The notes under the pieces were generated by a model, which was not told where the DNA came from, made no database searches, and saw nothing but the letters and a program-made list of their open reading frames with translations. This document shows positions 8,031 through 17,133 of a DNA stretch of 64,000 bases, piece by piece (position 1 is the first letter of the stretch; each line of letters begins with the position of its first letter). Where the stretch lies: positions 16,684-80,683 of the forward strand of contig NZ_FCOA02000034.1 of NCBI RefSeq assembly GCF_001544875.2, in the 5' to 3' direction. This DNA comes from Caballeronia hypogeia. Lineage in GTDB: Bacteria > Pseudomonadota > Gammaproteobacteria > Burkholderiales > Burkholderiaceae. A program made the translations under genes and the position numbers.

Positions 8031-8793
8031 GCGTGATCCAGGTGGGCGCGTGATCGCTCGCGTGCGGCTCGCCGCGCACCCATTTGTCGACGCCCGCGCT
8101 TTCCAGCTTCTTTGCCAGATCGCGGCTCAGCAAAAGATGATCGATGCGCAAGCCCGAATTGGTCTGCCAGTGATTGCGGAAGTAATCCCAGAACGTGTAG
8201 ATGCGCTCGTCGGGAAACTGCGTGCGCAATGCGTCGGTCCAGCCTTGCGCGAGCAGGTCCGCGTAGGCCGCGCGGCTTTCGGGCTGCAGCAGCGCGTCCT
8301 TGAGCCAGGAGCGCGTGTTGTAGATGTCCTCGTCGGTGGGCACGACGTTGTAGTCCCCCGCGAGCACGACCGGATGGCCGCTGTCGAGCAGGCTCTTCGC
8401 ATGCGCGTTGAAACGCCCGAACCACGCGAGCTTGTAGTCGAACTTCGGCCCCGGCTGCGGATTGCCGTTCGGCAGATACAGACAGCCGATGACCAAGCCG
8501 CCCACGGCCGCCTCGATATAACGGCTATGCGTGTCGTCCTCGAAACCGGGCAGGCCGCGCCGGCTCAGCACCGGCTCCGCGCCTTTCGCAAGAATCGCCA
8601 CGCCGTTCCATGACTGCTGTCCGTGCCACAGCGCGCCGTAGCCCGCGTTCGCGATCGCATCGGCGGGAAACTGCGCGTCGGTCGCTTTCAGTTCCTGCAG
8701 GCAAACGATATCGGGCGACTCACGTTCGAGCCATTTCAGGAGCGCGTCGAGCCGCGGACGGATGCCGTTGATGTTGAAGGTCGCGATTTTCAC
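7996..8793 (-). CDS. xthA: Exodeoxyribonuclease III
   Basis: 265 residues, the usual length for the AP endonuclease/exonuclease family. Metal-binding Glu34 is in CLQELKATD, the catalytic Asp/Asn pair is in AGDYNVVPTDED, and the C-terminal catalytic segment is HASDHAPTWITL. The enzyme cuts DNA at abasic sites and removes 3' blocking groups in base excision repair. It is transcribed alone on the minus strand; its 3' end overlaps the hydrolase gene tail to tail. The start MKIATFNINGIRPR is exactly where family members begin. Confidence 0.95.
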   Translation of the reverse strand: MKIATFNINGIRPRLDALLKWLERESPDIVCLQELKATDAQFPADAIANAGYGALWHGQQSWNGVAILAKGAEPVLSRRGLPGFEDDTHSRYIEAAVGGLVIGCLYLPNGNPQPGPKFDYKLAWFGRFNAHAKSLLDSGHPVVLAGDYNVVPTDEDIYNTRSWLKDALLQPESRAAYADLLAQGWTDALRTQFPDERIYTFWDYFRNHWQTNSGLRIDHLLLSRDLAKKLESAGVDKWVRGEPHASDHAPTWITLKLAKPRRKAA

Positions 8794-8924
8794 CCGGCGT
8801 GTCTCCGTCGATGGATCGGAATCGATCGTACACGCGTCGCAGTTTGCGTGCCGGCGATGACCGCGAGCGAGACAACGGAAAATCTGCGACAGTCACGCGA
8901 ACTCCATCCTCCACCGCGCGATTC

Positions 8925-10154
8925 ATGTCCGAAGGCTCCGCTCACTGGCAACGCAATCTGTACGTCTGCGTATTCGGCTCGTTCACCACCATCATGGCGA
9001 TGACGCTGCTTCTGCCCTTTCTGCCGCTCTACGTGCAGCAACTCGGCGCGAGCTCGGTGGAATCGGCGGTGCAGTGGTCGGGCGTCGCGTTCGGCGCGAC
9101 CTTTCTCGCGGCGGGACTCGTCGCGCCGCTCTGGGGACGTCTCGCCGACCGCTACGGCCGCAAGCCGATCCTGATCCGCGCGAGCCTCGGCATGGCGATC
9201 ACGATGTCGCTGCTCGGCGTCGTGCAGTCGGTCTGGCAGCTCGTGGCGATCCGCTTTCTCGCGGGGCTGGTCGGCGGCTATGCGAGCGGCGCCATCGTGA
9301 TGATCGCGACGCAGACGCCGAAGCATCGCACCGCGTGGGCGCTCGGCACGCACGCGGCGGGCATGATGGCGGGCAATCTCGTCGGGCCGCTCGTCGGCGG
9401 TCTGCTGCCGGGTCTGATCGGCATTCGCGCGACCTTCTTTCTCGCGGGCGGGCTGATCTTCTGCTCGTTCATCACGACCACGCTGCTCGTCAAGGAAGAG
9501 CGCCGCGCGCCCGGTCACGCGAAGAACACGCCGCGCGGCGGCTGGCGCGACGTGCCGCTGCTCACGCCCGTCATCGCGATGCTGCTGAGCGCGATGCTGC
9601 TGATGTTCGCCAACATGTCCATCGAGCCGATCATCACCGTGTACGTGTCGCAGCTCGTGAAGGACCCGAAGCAGGTCACGCTGGTCGCGGGCTTCGTCAT
9701 GTCGGCCGCCGCGCTCGGCAGCGTGCTCGCCGCGCCGCGCGTCGGACGGCTGGCGGATCGCATCGGCGCGCCGAAGGTGATCGTCGTGTGTCTCGCGCTC
9801 TGCGGCGTGCTGCTGATTCCGCAGATGTTCGTCGGCAGCGGCACGCAGCTCGTCGTGCTGCGCTTTCTGATGGGCCTCGCGCTGGGCGGCCTCTTGCCCG
9901 CGATCACGAGCGTCGTGCGCCACAACGTGCCGGATCATGCGGCGGGCTATATCCTCGGCTACGCGACATCCGCGCAATACATCGGACAGGTGGCCGGACC
10001 GCTCGCGGGCGGTTTCATCGCGGCGCATGCGGGCATGCAGTCGGTCTTCGCGATGACGAGCGTGCTGATGTTCGCGGGCGCCGCGTTCAACGCGTGGGTG
10101 TTCCTGCGACGTTCACGCGCGCGCGGCGACGAGGACGCCGTGCGCGCGAGGTGA
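8925..10154 (+). CDS. MFS transporter, DHA1-type multidrug efflux
   Basis: 409 residues with 12 predicted membrane segments in two six-helix halves. The MFS motif between helices 2 and 3 is GRLADRYGRKP, and a matching half-site GRLADRIGAPK is in the second half. It resembles MdtG/tetracycline-type proton antiporters that export drugs; the actual substrate is unknown. ATG at 8925 was chosen because the N-terminus MSEGSAHWQRNLYV precedes the first helix directly; the longer reading frame back to 8799 is low-complexity. It ends 4 bases before the end of the convergent aldo-keto reductase gene. Confidence 0.85.
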   Translation: MSEGSAHWQRNLYVCVFGSFTTIMAMTLLLPFLPLYVQQLGASSVESAVQWSGVAFGATFLAAGLVAPLWGRLADRYGRKPILIRASLGMAITMSLLGVVQSVWQLVAIRFLAGLVGGYASGAIVMIATQTPKHRTAWALGTHAAGMMAGNLVGPLVGGLLPGLIGIRATFFLAGGLIFCSFITTTLLVKEERRAPGHAKNTPRGGWRDVPLLTPVIAMLLSAMLLMFANMSIEPIITVYVSQLVKDPKQVTLVAGFVMSAAALGSVLAAPRVGRLADRIGAPKVIVVCLALCGVLLIPQMFVGSGTQLVVLRFLMGLALGGLLPAITSVVRHNVPDHAAGYILGYATSAQYIGQVAGPLAGGFIAAHAGMQSVFAMTSVLMFAGAAFNAWVFLRRSRARGDEDAVRAR

Positions 10155-10158
10155 GACC

Positions 10159-11163
10159 TTACTTCTTCTCGCTGTCGAGATGCGCCATCTGCACGGCTTC
10201 GTATCGATCGCCCGCCGCCGCGCCCTTCGGCACGGCCGATTCGATCGCCGCGAGATCTTCCTTCGAGAGCTTCACGTCGAGCGCGCCGAGCGATTCCGTC
10301 AGACGATCGCGACGGCGCGCGCCGATGACCGGCACGATGTCGTCGCCTTGCGCGAGCACCCATGCGATCGCGATCTGCGCGACGCTCGCGCCTTTCGCAT
10401 CGGCGATCTTGCGCAACGCATCGACGAGCGCGAGATTGCGTTCGACGTTGCCCTGCTGAAAACGCGGACTGTTGTTGCGCCAGTCGTTCGACTGCGCGGC
10501 GTCCTTGTTCCAGTGTCCGCTGATCAGACCGCGCGACAGCACGCCATACGCCGTAATGCCGATACCGAGCTCGCGGCAGGCCGGCAGGATCGCCTCTTCG
10601 ATGCCGCGCGAAATCAGCGAATACTCGATCTGCAGATCGCACACCGGATGCACGGCCGCCGCCTTGCGGATCGTTTCCGCGCCCACTTCCGACAAACCCA
10701 CGTGACGCACGTAGCCCGCTTCGATCATCTCCCTGATCGCGCCGACCGTGTCCTCGACGGGCACGTTCGCATCGAGCCGCGCGGGCCGGTAGATGTCGAT
10801 ATGCTCGACGCCCAGCCGCTGCAACGTGTACGCGAGCGCGTTCTTCACGGCGACGGGGCGTCCATCGAACGCGATGAAGTTGCCCTTCGGGTCGCGCATG
10901 CCGCCGAACTTCACGCTGAGGATCGCGGCGTCGCGACGCGACGGCGGCGCGCTCTTCAACGCCTCGCTGATCAGCATTTCGTTGTGGCCCATGCCGTAGA
11001 AGTCGCCGGTGTCCAGCAGCGTGACGCCCGCTTCGAGCGCGGCGTGAATCGTCGCGATGCTCTCCGCGCGGTCGGACGGCCCATACACGCCCGACATGCC
11101 CATGCATCCGAGTCCGATGACAGCGGTCTGCGGTCCGGCCTTTCCAAGTCTCGTTTGTTTCAT
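10159..11163 (-). CDS. Aldo/keto reductase
   Basis: 334 residues, a TIM-barrel NADPH-dependent oxidoreductase. Early motifs are GLGCMGMSGVYG and LLDTGDFYGMGHNE, giving the catalytic Asp and Tyr; the lysine is in ILSVKFGGM. The usual catalytic histidine segment reads IDIYRPARLD, a variant seen in one AKR subgroup and lacking the standard His. A C-terminal cofactor-binding segment is PVIGARRRDRLTESL. AGGAG lies ten bases before the ATG at 11163. It is divergent from a LysR gene across 141 bases, so that regulator probably controls it, with a carbonyl compound as possible inducer (inference). Confidence 0.88.
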   Translation of the reverse strand: MKQTRLGKAGPQTAVIGLGCMGMSGVYGPSDRAESIATIHAALEAGVTLLDTGDFYGMGHNEMLISEALKSAPPSRRDAAILSVKFGGMRDPKGNFIAFDGRPVAVKNALAYTLQRLGVEHIDIYRPARLDANVPVEDTVGAIREMIEAGYVRHVGLSEVGAETIRKAAAVHPVCDLQIEYSLISRGIEEAILPACRELGIGITAYGVLSRGLISGHWNKDAAQSNDWRNNSPRFQQGNVERNLALVDALRKIADAKGASVAQIAIAWVLAQGDDIVPVIGARRRDRLTESLGALDVKLSKEDLAAIESAVPKGAAAGDRYEAVQMAHLDSEKK

Positions 11164-11214
11164 GTTCGCTCTCTCCTGAAGGACGTGCGCCCTGAAATGC
11201 GCGCGATGCAGAGC

Positions 11215-11244
11215 ATTATCGGAGCAAAATGCGCGTGCGATAAT
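11215..11244. promoter_or_regulatory. Inverted repeat, candidate LysR operator
   Basis: Perfect 7-base arms ATTATCG (11215-11221) and CGATAAT (11238-11244) separated by 16 bases, in the gap between the divergent aldo-keto reductase and LysR genes. AT-rich palindromic half-sites in this position are typical of LysR-type autoregulatory operators. The site also overlaps possible -10 elements for both directions. Confidence 0.6.
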
Positions 11245-11304
11245 CCGCCTCAATGCGAATGGGCTGTGCGCCGATGCGAACAATGAACGAGCGATGGGTG
11301 AACG

Positions 11305-12210
11305 ATGAGCGAACCGGATCTGTCGGACCTGCACGCCTTTCTGGCCGTCGCGCGCGCACGCGGCTTCCGGCAAGCGGCGTTGTTGCGCGGCGTGTCGGCG
11401 TCGTCGCTGAGCGAGGCGATACGCCGGCTGGAAACGCGCCTCGGCGTGCGCCTCCTGAATCGCACGACGCGCAGCGTGACGCCGACTGAAGCCGGTGAAA
11501 GACTGATCGAGCGTCTCGCGCCCGCGTTCGCGGAAATCGCCGGCGCGCTCGACGCCGTCAACGGCTTTCGCGACAGTCCGACCGGCACGCTGCGGCTGAA
11601 CGTGCCGCGGATCGTGTCGCGCGAAGTGCTGCCGCCGATCGTCGCGCGTTTCCTGAGCGCGCATCCGGGCATCAAGCTGGAGATCAGCGCAACCGACATG
11701 TTCATCGACGTGCTCGCGGCCGGTTACGACGCGGGCATTCGCTACGACGAGCGCATCGAGCGCGACATGATCGCGCTGCCGATCGGCCCCCGCATGCAGC
11801 GCTTCGTCGCGGCCGCGGCGCCTTCGTATCTGGCCGCGCATGGCGAGCCGAAGCATCCGCGCGATCTGGTGAAGCACGCATGCATCGGACATCGCTTCGA
11901 CAGCGGCGTGCTGGCCTCATGGGAATTCAAGCGTGGCAACGAAGTGATCCGCATCGCGCCGGAAGGGCCGCTCGTCACGTCGTCGATCGAGATCAGCCGG
12001 AGCGCGGCCATCGCCGGGCTCGGAGTCGTCTATACGTTCGACGAGTTCGTGCGCGCGGCCATCGACAGCGGCGCGCTCGCGCCGGTGCTCAAGTCATGGT
12101 GGCAAAGTTTCACCGGGCCGCGCCTCTATTACCCGAGCCGCGCGCACATGCCGGGGCCGCTGCGCGCGTTCATCGATTTCATTCGCACGGAGAACGAAGC
12201 GGCGAAGTAG
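11305..12210 (+). CDS. LysR-family transcriptional regulator
   Basis: 301 residues. The N-terminal winged helix-turn-helix (about 4-63) includes LHAFLAVARARGFRQAA and the recognition segment SASSLSEAIRRLETRLG, then the wing LNRTTRSVTPTEAG. Residues 90-300 form the periplasmic-binding-protein-like effector domain. It most resembles regulators of oxidoreductase genes that read their neighbour. It is divergent from the aldo-keto reductase, with a shared palindrome between them, and ends 6 bases from the convergent dioxygenase gene. The effector is unknown. Confidence 0.9.
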   Translation: MSEPDLSDLHAFLAVARARGFRQAALLRGVSASSLSEAIRRLETRLGVRLLNRTTRSVTPTEAGERLIERLAPAFAEIAGALDAVNGFRDSPTGTLRLNVPRIVSREVLPPIVARFLSAHPGIKLEISATDMFIDVLAAGYDAGIRYDERIERDMIALPIGPRMQRFVAAAAPSYLAAHGEPKHPRDLVKHACIGHRFDSGVLASWEFKRGNEVIRIAPEGPLVTSSIEISRSAAIAGLGVVYTFDEFVRAAIDSGALAPVLKSWWQSFTGPRLYYPSRAHMPGPLRAFIDFIRTENEAAK

Positions 12211-12216
12211 GCATCG

Positions 12217-13137
12217 TCAGAACGGCACGTCGCCTTCGATGGTCGTGCGATACAGCTTGCGGCGCTGATCGTCGGGCGTGCCCGCCGCGAGATGCATGAC
12301 CGAGCGGTTGTCCCAGAACACCATGTCACGCGCCTGCCATCGATGCCGATACACGAACCCGGGCTGCGTGCCGTGCGCGAACAGTTCCGCGAGCAGCGCG
12401 CGGCTTTCGTCCTCCGGCATGCCGATCACGCGCGTCGTGAAATGCTCGCTGACGAAGAGCGCGCGGCGTCCGGTCTCCGGATGCGTGCGCACGATCGGAT
12501 GCGTCACCGCCCTGACCTGCGCGATCTGCTCCGCCGATAGATTCGGCCGCCACGGACTGCGCTTTTGCAACTCGGCATATTTGGCGAGATACGTATGCTC
12601 GGCCACGCGCCCTTCCACCGCGCGCTTCAGATGCGCGGGCAGCGAATCCCACGCGAGATGCTGATTCGCAAACAGCGTATCGCCGCCGATGGCCGGCAGC
12701 TCTTGCGCGTGCAGCATCGAACCGAGGCTCGGCTTGTCCTTATATGAGAGGTCCGAATGCCAGAAATGCCCGGCGTCGCCGAGACCGATCGGCTGGCCGT
12801 TCTCGACGATGTTCGACACGATCAGCACTTCCGGATATCCCGTGAGGCCGAACTGATGCAGCACGTGAATCTGCAGCGGACCGAAGCGCCTGCTGAAAGC
12901 GACCTGTTCGTCGGGCGTGATGCGCTGATCGCGAAACACGAGCACGTGATGATCCAGATGCGCGCGATGAATGCGCGCGAAATCCGCCGGCGAGAGCGGC
13001 CGCGTGAGATCGAGGCCGATCACTTCCGCGCCGAGCGGCGCATCGAACGGACGAATCTCGATGGATTGATCGGCGGCTGTGGCAGTGAGCGCGGATGTCG
13101 GGGCGGCGGTCTGAATCGTCACGATGGAAAAGATCAC
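12217..13137 (-). CDS. TauD/TfdA-family 2-oxoglutarate dioxygenase
   Basis: 306 residues. It has the Fe(II) facial triad: His127 and Asp129 in HFWHSDLSY and His282 in VMHLAAGTP, with the 2-oxoglutarate-binding arginine at about 297 (KLYRTTI). Family members oxidise taurine, alkyl sulfates or phenoxyacetates, releasing succinate and CO2; the substrate here cannot be read from sequence. No sulfonate transporter is adjacent. The start is GTG at 13137; a second GTG at 13122 is possible and neither has a clear Shine-Dalgarno. An in-frame stop lies just upstream, so no longer form exists. Confidence 0.85.
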   Translation of the reverse strand: MIFSIVTIQTAAPTSALTATAADQSIEIRPFDAPLGAEVIGLDLTRPLSPADFARIHRAHLDHHVLVFRDQRITPDEQVAFSRRFGPLQIHVLHQFGLTGYPEVLIVSNIVENGQPIGLGDAGHFWHSDLSYKDKPSLGSMLHAQELPAIGGDTLFANQHLAWDSLPAHLKRAVEGRVAEHTYLAKYAELQKRSPWRPNLSAEQIAQVRAVTHPIVRTHPETGRRALFVSEHFTTRVIGMPEDESRALLAELFAHGTQPGFVYRHRWQARDMVFWDNRSVMHLAAGTPDDQRRKLYRTTIEGDVPF

Positions 13138-13223
13138 TTCGGGGAAGCGATCAATCTAACGCGCGGCGGGCGCGGCGGCAACGAAGCATCCGCGCTTTGG
13201 TTATGCGCCGCGGCGATAAACCC

Positions 13224-13880
13224 TCAGAACCGGTACGACACACCGATCTGCACCACCGGATACCAGCGATAGCGCCACGCCTTGTCGCTCAGTTCCTGCG
13301 CGCCCGAGCTTGCCACCGCGCCGGCATTCGCGCCCGCGAACTGCGCGAGCTCCGGCGACAAGGTGTAAGTCGTTTTCGGCACGCCATACGCGACACCGAT
13401 ATCGGCGATGAAACCGAAACCCTTGCCCACCGGATTGTGTCCGAAGCCGAAACCGAAGTACGGCATCGCGAGCGGATATTTGGCCGTCGCGGTCGAGCTT
13501 GCGCCGGGCGGCACCTGGTAGCGCTTGCCCTGGAACACGTAGGTGCCGTTGTCCTGCTGCGAGACGGCGGTCATCGTGTCGTCGTTGAAGCGCACGCCCG
13601 CCGTGATGCGCCAACCGCGACTCTCTAGCGGAAAGTAATCGAGGTAGATGCCGCCTTGCCGGAGACGCACATCGCCGTCGTAGCGATTGCCGCTGAGCGT
13701 GAAGCCCTTGTTGAAGTTCATGCCGTTGAAATCGGCGTGCACGCCGAAGCGCGATCCGAGCGCGAATGCCGCGCCAATGCCGATACCCTGCGTCCCGCCC
13801 TGCGTGTAGATCTCCTGCGCCTGCGCCGTCCACGAACACACGACGCCACCAACCATGAAAACCAAGGTCCGCTTTTTCAT
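13224..13880 (-). CDS. Outer-membrane beta-barrel protein
   Basis: 218 residues. A signal peptide (about 1-21) ends in the cleavage motif AQA before QEIYTQGG. The rest has alternating amphipathic strands rich in Gly, Tyr and Phe and ends in the terminal aromatic motif IGVSYRF recognised by the outer-membrane assembly machine. It resembles small porin-like or OmpW/autotransporter-like barrels common in Burkholderia. No function can be assigned. It is monocistronic, 86 bases from the dioxygenase start, with its own upstream region of about 190 bases before dinB. Confidence 0.8.
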   Translation of the reverse strand: MKKRTLVFMVGGVVCSWTAQAQEIYTQGGTQGIGIGAAFALGSRFGVHADFNGMNFNKGFTLSGNRYDGDVRLRQGGIYLDYFPLESRGWRITAGVRFNDDTMTAVSQQDNGTYVFQGKRYQVPPGASSTATAKYPLAMPYFGFGFGHNPVGKGFGFIADIGVAYGVPKTTYTLSPELAQFAGANAGAVASSGAQELSDKAWRYRWYPVVQIGVSYRF

Positions 13881-14070
13881 TCTCGTTATCCTTCGGGTGC
13901 ATGTGCGATGACTCGCGCGCGCGAGCCGATACCTGCTTCCTTCGGTGACCTTCGATCGAGGCTTTCAGAAAAATAACGGCGAGACTGAATTAAGTATGTT
14001 GCACATCAAACAAATGACGGTTTGCGTGCGATTGCGCCATCGGGGCAAACGTTTAGCGAAGAGAGAAACC

Positions 14071-15252
14071 TCAGTCGTGGTCGGCGTCGAACGGCAATTC
14101 GACCTGCACCGGCTCGACGAAGCCGGGTTCGTCGCGTCCGGCGAGCGCGCTCACGCGCACGCCGAGCAGGCGGATGCGTCGGTCGAGCACGATGCGCTTC
14201 AGGCATTCCGTCGCCGCGCGGCGAATCTCGACCGGCTCGGCGGTCGCGGCCGGAATCGTCAGATCGCGCGTGACGGTGCGAAAGTCGTCGAAGCGCAGCT
14301 TGATGCCCACGGTGCGACCGACATAGGCCTTGCGCTGCAAGTCTTCGGCGACGCGCGTGCACAGGCGCGTGAACTCGAAGGACAGAGTCGCGCGATCGTG
14401 CTTCGGATGCAGGTCGCGCTCGAAGGTCGTCTCGCGGCTCATCGACTTGGGCGTCGAGCTGACGACCACGGGCCGATCGTCCTGCCCTTGCGCGATGCGC
14501 GCGAGCCACGCGGCATAGGTATGACCGAAATGCGTCTGCAGGAGACCGGGATCGGCGGCTGCGACATCGCCCACGGTGACGATGCCGAGAGCCGCGAGCT
14601 TTTCGTTCGCCTTCGGGCCGATGCCATTGACCTTGCGCGCGGCGAGCGGCCAGATGCGCGTCTGCAGGTCGTTCATCGTGAGGATGGTGAGGCCGTCGGG
14701 TTTGTCGAGCTCGCAGCCGATCTTCGCGAGCAGCTTGTTCGGCGCGATGCAGATGGAGCACGTGAGGCCGGTGGCCTCACGCACGGCGTCCTTCATGCGC
14801 TGACCGATCTCCGCGGGCTCGCCGGGCAGATCGCTCACGTCGATATAGATTTCATCGATGCCGCGATTCTCGATCTGCGTCGTGAAGGTAGCCACGGCCG
14901 CCTTGAAGAGCCGCGAATAATGGCGGTACGACTCGAAATCGGTGGGCAGCAGGATGGCGTCGGGCGCGAGCTGGGCGGCCTTCATCATGCCCATGGCGGA
15001 GAACACGCCGAACTTGCGAGCCTCGTAGGTGGAGGTGGTCACGACGCCGCGGCCCGCGTAGTCGCGCAGGCGGCGGAAGCGGCGCGTGCCGTCGGGAAGG
15101 GTTTCGGGCGTTGCGTCCCGTCCACCGCCGACGACCACCGCCATACCGCGCAACTCCGGATAGCGCAACAGCTCGACCGACGCGAAGAAGGCGTCCATGT
15201 CGAGATGCGCGATGCGGCGCGGAAGTGTGGCGACGAGGGATGGCGCGTCCAT
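14071..15252 (-). CDS. dinB: DNA polymerase IV (Y-family, translesion)
   Basis: 393 residues. The palm metal-binding residues are in AHLDMDAFFASVE (Asp18) and the catalytic pair is in GIDEIYIDVSD. The little-finger domain fills residues 240-350, and the C-terminus ends in QVELPFD, a beta-clamp binding motif. The enzyme copies past damaged bases with low fidelity during the SOS response. A perfect LexA box is centred about 135 bases upstream (15380-15395), so damage induction is well supported. The start MDAPSLVATLPRR is typical of Burkholderia copies. Confidence 0.95.
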   Translation of the reverse strand: MDAPSLVATLPRRIAHLDMDAFFASVELLRYPELRGMAVVVGGGRDATPETLPDGTRRFRRLRDYAGRGVVTTSTYEARKFGVFSAMGMMKAAQLAPDAILLPTDFESYRHYSRLFKAAVATFTTQIENRGIDEIYIDVSDLPGEPAEIGQRMKDAVREATGLTCSICIAPNKLLAKIGCELDKPDGLTILTMNDLQTRIWPLAARKVNGIGPKANEKLAALGIVTVGDVAAADPGLLQTHFGHTYAAWLARIAQGQDDRPVVVSSTPKSMSRETTFERDLHPKHDRATLSFEFTRLCTRVAEDLQRKAYVGRTVGIKLRFDDFRTVTRDLTIPAATAEPVEIRRAATECLKRIVLDRRIRLLGVRVSALAGRDEPGFVEPVQVELPFDADHD

Positions 15253-15379
15253 TGGAGCGGTCAGAACGACGCTGCGCGAGCGGTCGCACGCAAGGCATCG
15301 GCAGGAATGAACGCACGGGGCATGTGACGCGATTCACGGCACGCATTGCGCGATGCCGCCAGGACGGAAAAATGGCTTA

Positions 15380-15395
15380 CTGTACATCCATACAG
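15380..15395. promoter_or_regulatory. LexA (SOS) box for dinB
   Basis: CTGT at 15380-15383 and ACAG at 15392-15395 with 8 bases between, an exact match to the beta/gamma-proteobacterial LexA consensus. It lies between the end of the 121-residue hypothetical gene and dinB, 128 bases before the dinB start. Confidence 0.85.
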
Positions 15396-15438
15396 TGATT
15401 CGCGCTAGAGCCCGCGTTGCCGGTGCGCCGGCGCGGAC

Positions 15439-15804
15439 TCATTCCGGCGTGCGCTTCTCGGCGAGCGCGCGGCGGCAGTCGTCGAACACCTGGCGCACCA
15501 CGTCCGACTGATAGTTGAGGTCTTCGCTATCGAGAATTTCTTCGACGGCGTCGCGCGCCCAGTCCGCTTCGAGCAACGCGCAATGCTGCGTGGCGATCTC
15601 CCGGGCGATGGCCGCGAGCTTCGCGATGGTGAGCCAGTCGGCGAGCCGTTGATGCCGGTCGAGCCACTTGTGCGCGGCCTGCACATGGAACGAGGCAGCC
15701 GGCCAGTCGCCATTCAGGTAGAAAGCGCCGAGACTGCCGCATGTGAGCCAGCACAGCAACTCGACGCGGTCGCGGGCACTGAGGGTACGAGGCACATCAT
15801 TCAT
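15439..15804 (-). CDS. Hypothetical protein, helical, 121 residues
   Basis: Not recognised. The protein is cytoplasmic in character, with no signal peptide or membrane segment, and appears all-helical with many Trp and Cys residues (CWLTCGSLGAFY, KWLDRHQRLADWL). The ATG at 15804 is preceded by GAAGG at a good distance; the longer frame to 15978 is probably not translated. It lies directly upstream of the dinB LexA box on the same strand, so it could share some transcription with dinB, but the SOS box is after its stop. No function is proposed. Confidence 0.65.
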   Translation of the reverse strand: MNDVPRTLSARDRVELLCWLTCGSLGAFYLNGDWPAASFHVQAAHKWLDRHQRLADWLTIAKLAAIAREIATQHCALLEADWARDAVEEILDSEDLNYQSDVVRQVFDDCRRALAEKRTPE

Positions 15805-16072
15805 GGCGGCCTTCACGAAAGACGATCGACGAATGCAGGGAACGCGCGCTGTTCCGTATGAAATCCCTAAGAAACAAGATATCACGGGATGGTGCGGCGC
15901 GGCAGTACCTACATGCGCGGCCATGCGCGAGGTGTGCGCTGGCCAACGATTGTCATAAGGAAGGGAAGCATCACACATGCCGCATCGCTCTCATTCGATG
16001 CTAATTCGCGCGGCATAACCTGAATTCCGTCGGCCACACACATCGGCCTTCTTTCACCGACGGGAGCACATC

Positions 16073-16267
16073 ATGTTTGAACGTCTTTCGAAATCGCTGG
16101 ACGGTCTCTTCTCCATCCGCGACGCCCACGATGCACACGACGCCTATCTCGCTTCTTCGAGCGATCTCGCCGATCTCGAACGGCGCATGCGTCAGGTGGA
16201 AACAGAGGATCACGACTACAGCATGCACTTCTGCGGCGCGCTCGGCCGGCATCACGACTCACCGTGA
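16073..16267 (+). CDS. Small DUF3563-like protein
   Basis: 64 residues. The core DAYLASSSDLADLERRMRQVE matches the DUF3563 family of short proteins found widely in Burkholderiaceae, where the YLASS..DLxxLERRMR motif is the hallmark. The N-terminus is an amphipathic helix (MFERLSKSLDGLF) and the C-terminus is His/Asp-rich. Function is unknown. GGGAG lies seven bases before the ATG. It is alone on the plus strand between minus-strand genes, so it has its own promoter in the 94-base gap after the end of the previous block. Confidence 0.85.
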   Translation: MFERLSKSLDGLFSIRDAHDAHDAYLASSSDLADLERRMRQVETEDHDYSMHFCGALGRHHDSP

Positions 16268-16287
16268 GCCGTGAGCCGCGACGTGCG

Positions 16288-16980
16288 CTACTTCGTTTCT
16301 TCCCGGTCAGCCTGGCCCGCCTGCCCGAGCATGACGGTCCAGCCGAGTCCACGCACGTTTCGAATAACACCCGCGCCGAATTTCTTGCGCACCGAATGGA
16401 TCAGCACGTCGACGGCGTTGCTCTCCACTTCCTTGCCCCAGCCGTAAAGACGATCTTCAAGCTGGTCGCGCGAGAAGATCGTCCCGGGACGTTCGAGCAG
16501 CGCATGCATCAACGCGAATTCGCGCGCTGACAGCACGCCCGAGGTTTCGCCGCACGTGAGCGTGCGCTGGTCGAGATTGAGGTTGATCGAATCGTCGCCG
16601 AGACGCGAGACCGCATAGCCCGCCTTGCGCCGCAGCACCGCGCGGATGCGTGCGAGCAGCTCGGGCATGTCGAAAGGTTTCAGCAGATAGTCGTCCGCGC
16701 CGAGATCGAGGCCTTGCACGCGCGTATCGAGATCGTCGCGCGCGGTGAGGATCAGAACCGGCGTCGCGTTGCCCGCCGTGCGCGCCTGTCGCAAAAGCTC
16801 GATGCCAGTCATGCCCGGCAGGCCGAGATCGAGCAGCACCACAGTGTAGTCGGCGGCCGCAATCGCCTCGCGGCCCGCGTTGCCGTCACGCACCCAGTCG
16901 ACCGCGTAGTCGGCATCCTTGAGCGCGCGCATGAGGCTCGTGCCGATCTGCACGTCGTCTTCGATCAGAAGAATTCGCAT
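16288..16980 (-). CDS. OmpR-family response regulator
   Basis: 230 residues. The receiver has the acidic pair in IEDDVQIG, the phosphoacceptor Asp51 in VLLDLGLPGM and the lysine in LLKPFDMPEL. The C-terminal winged helix (about 125-220) contains LSAREFALMHALLE and VDVLIHSVRKKFG. It resembles QseB/TctD/PmrA-type regulators. The partner kinase gene is directly upstream on the same strand, an inverted order compared with most such pairs, and a 153-base gap separates them. The regulator may therefore also have its own promoter. Confidence 0.92.
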   Translation of the reverse strand: MRILLIEDDVQIGTSLMRALKDADYAVDWVRDGNAGREAIAAADYTVVLLDLGLPGMTGIELLRQARTAGNATPVLILTARDDLDTRVQGLDLGADDYLLKPFDMPELLARIRAVLRRKAGYAVSRLGDDSINLNLDQRTLTCGETSGVLSAREFALMHALLERPGTIFSRDQLEDRLYGWGKEVESNAVDVLIHSVRKKFGAGVIRNVRGLGWTVMLGQAGQADREETK

Positions 16981-17133
16981 GTTCACCTCGGACTCTGGCG
17001 AAGCGCGAGGCGAAAGAGGATAGGCGCACGACCGGTCTCTTATGAGGTTCCACTGACCGGTGACGGGCGAAAACGCGCCGCGCAGCGAATGCATTGTAAT
17101 CGGCGCAATACGGCGCGCAAATCCCTACTTGCT

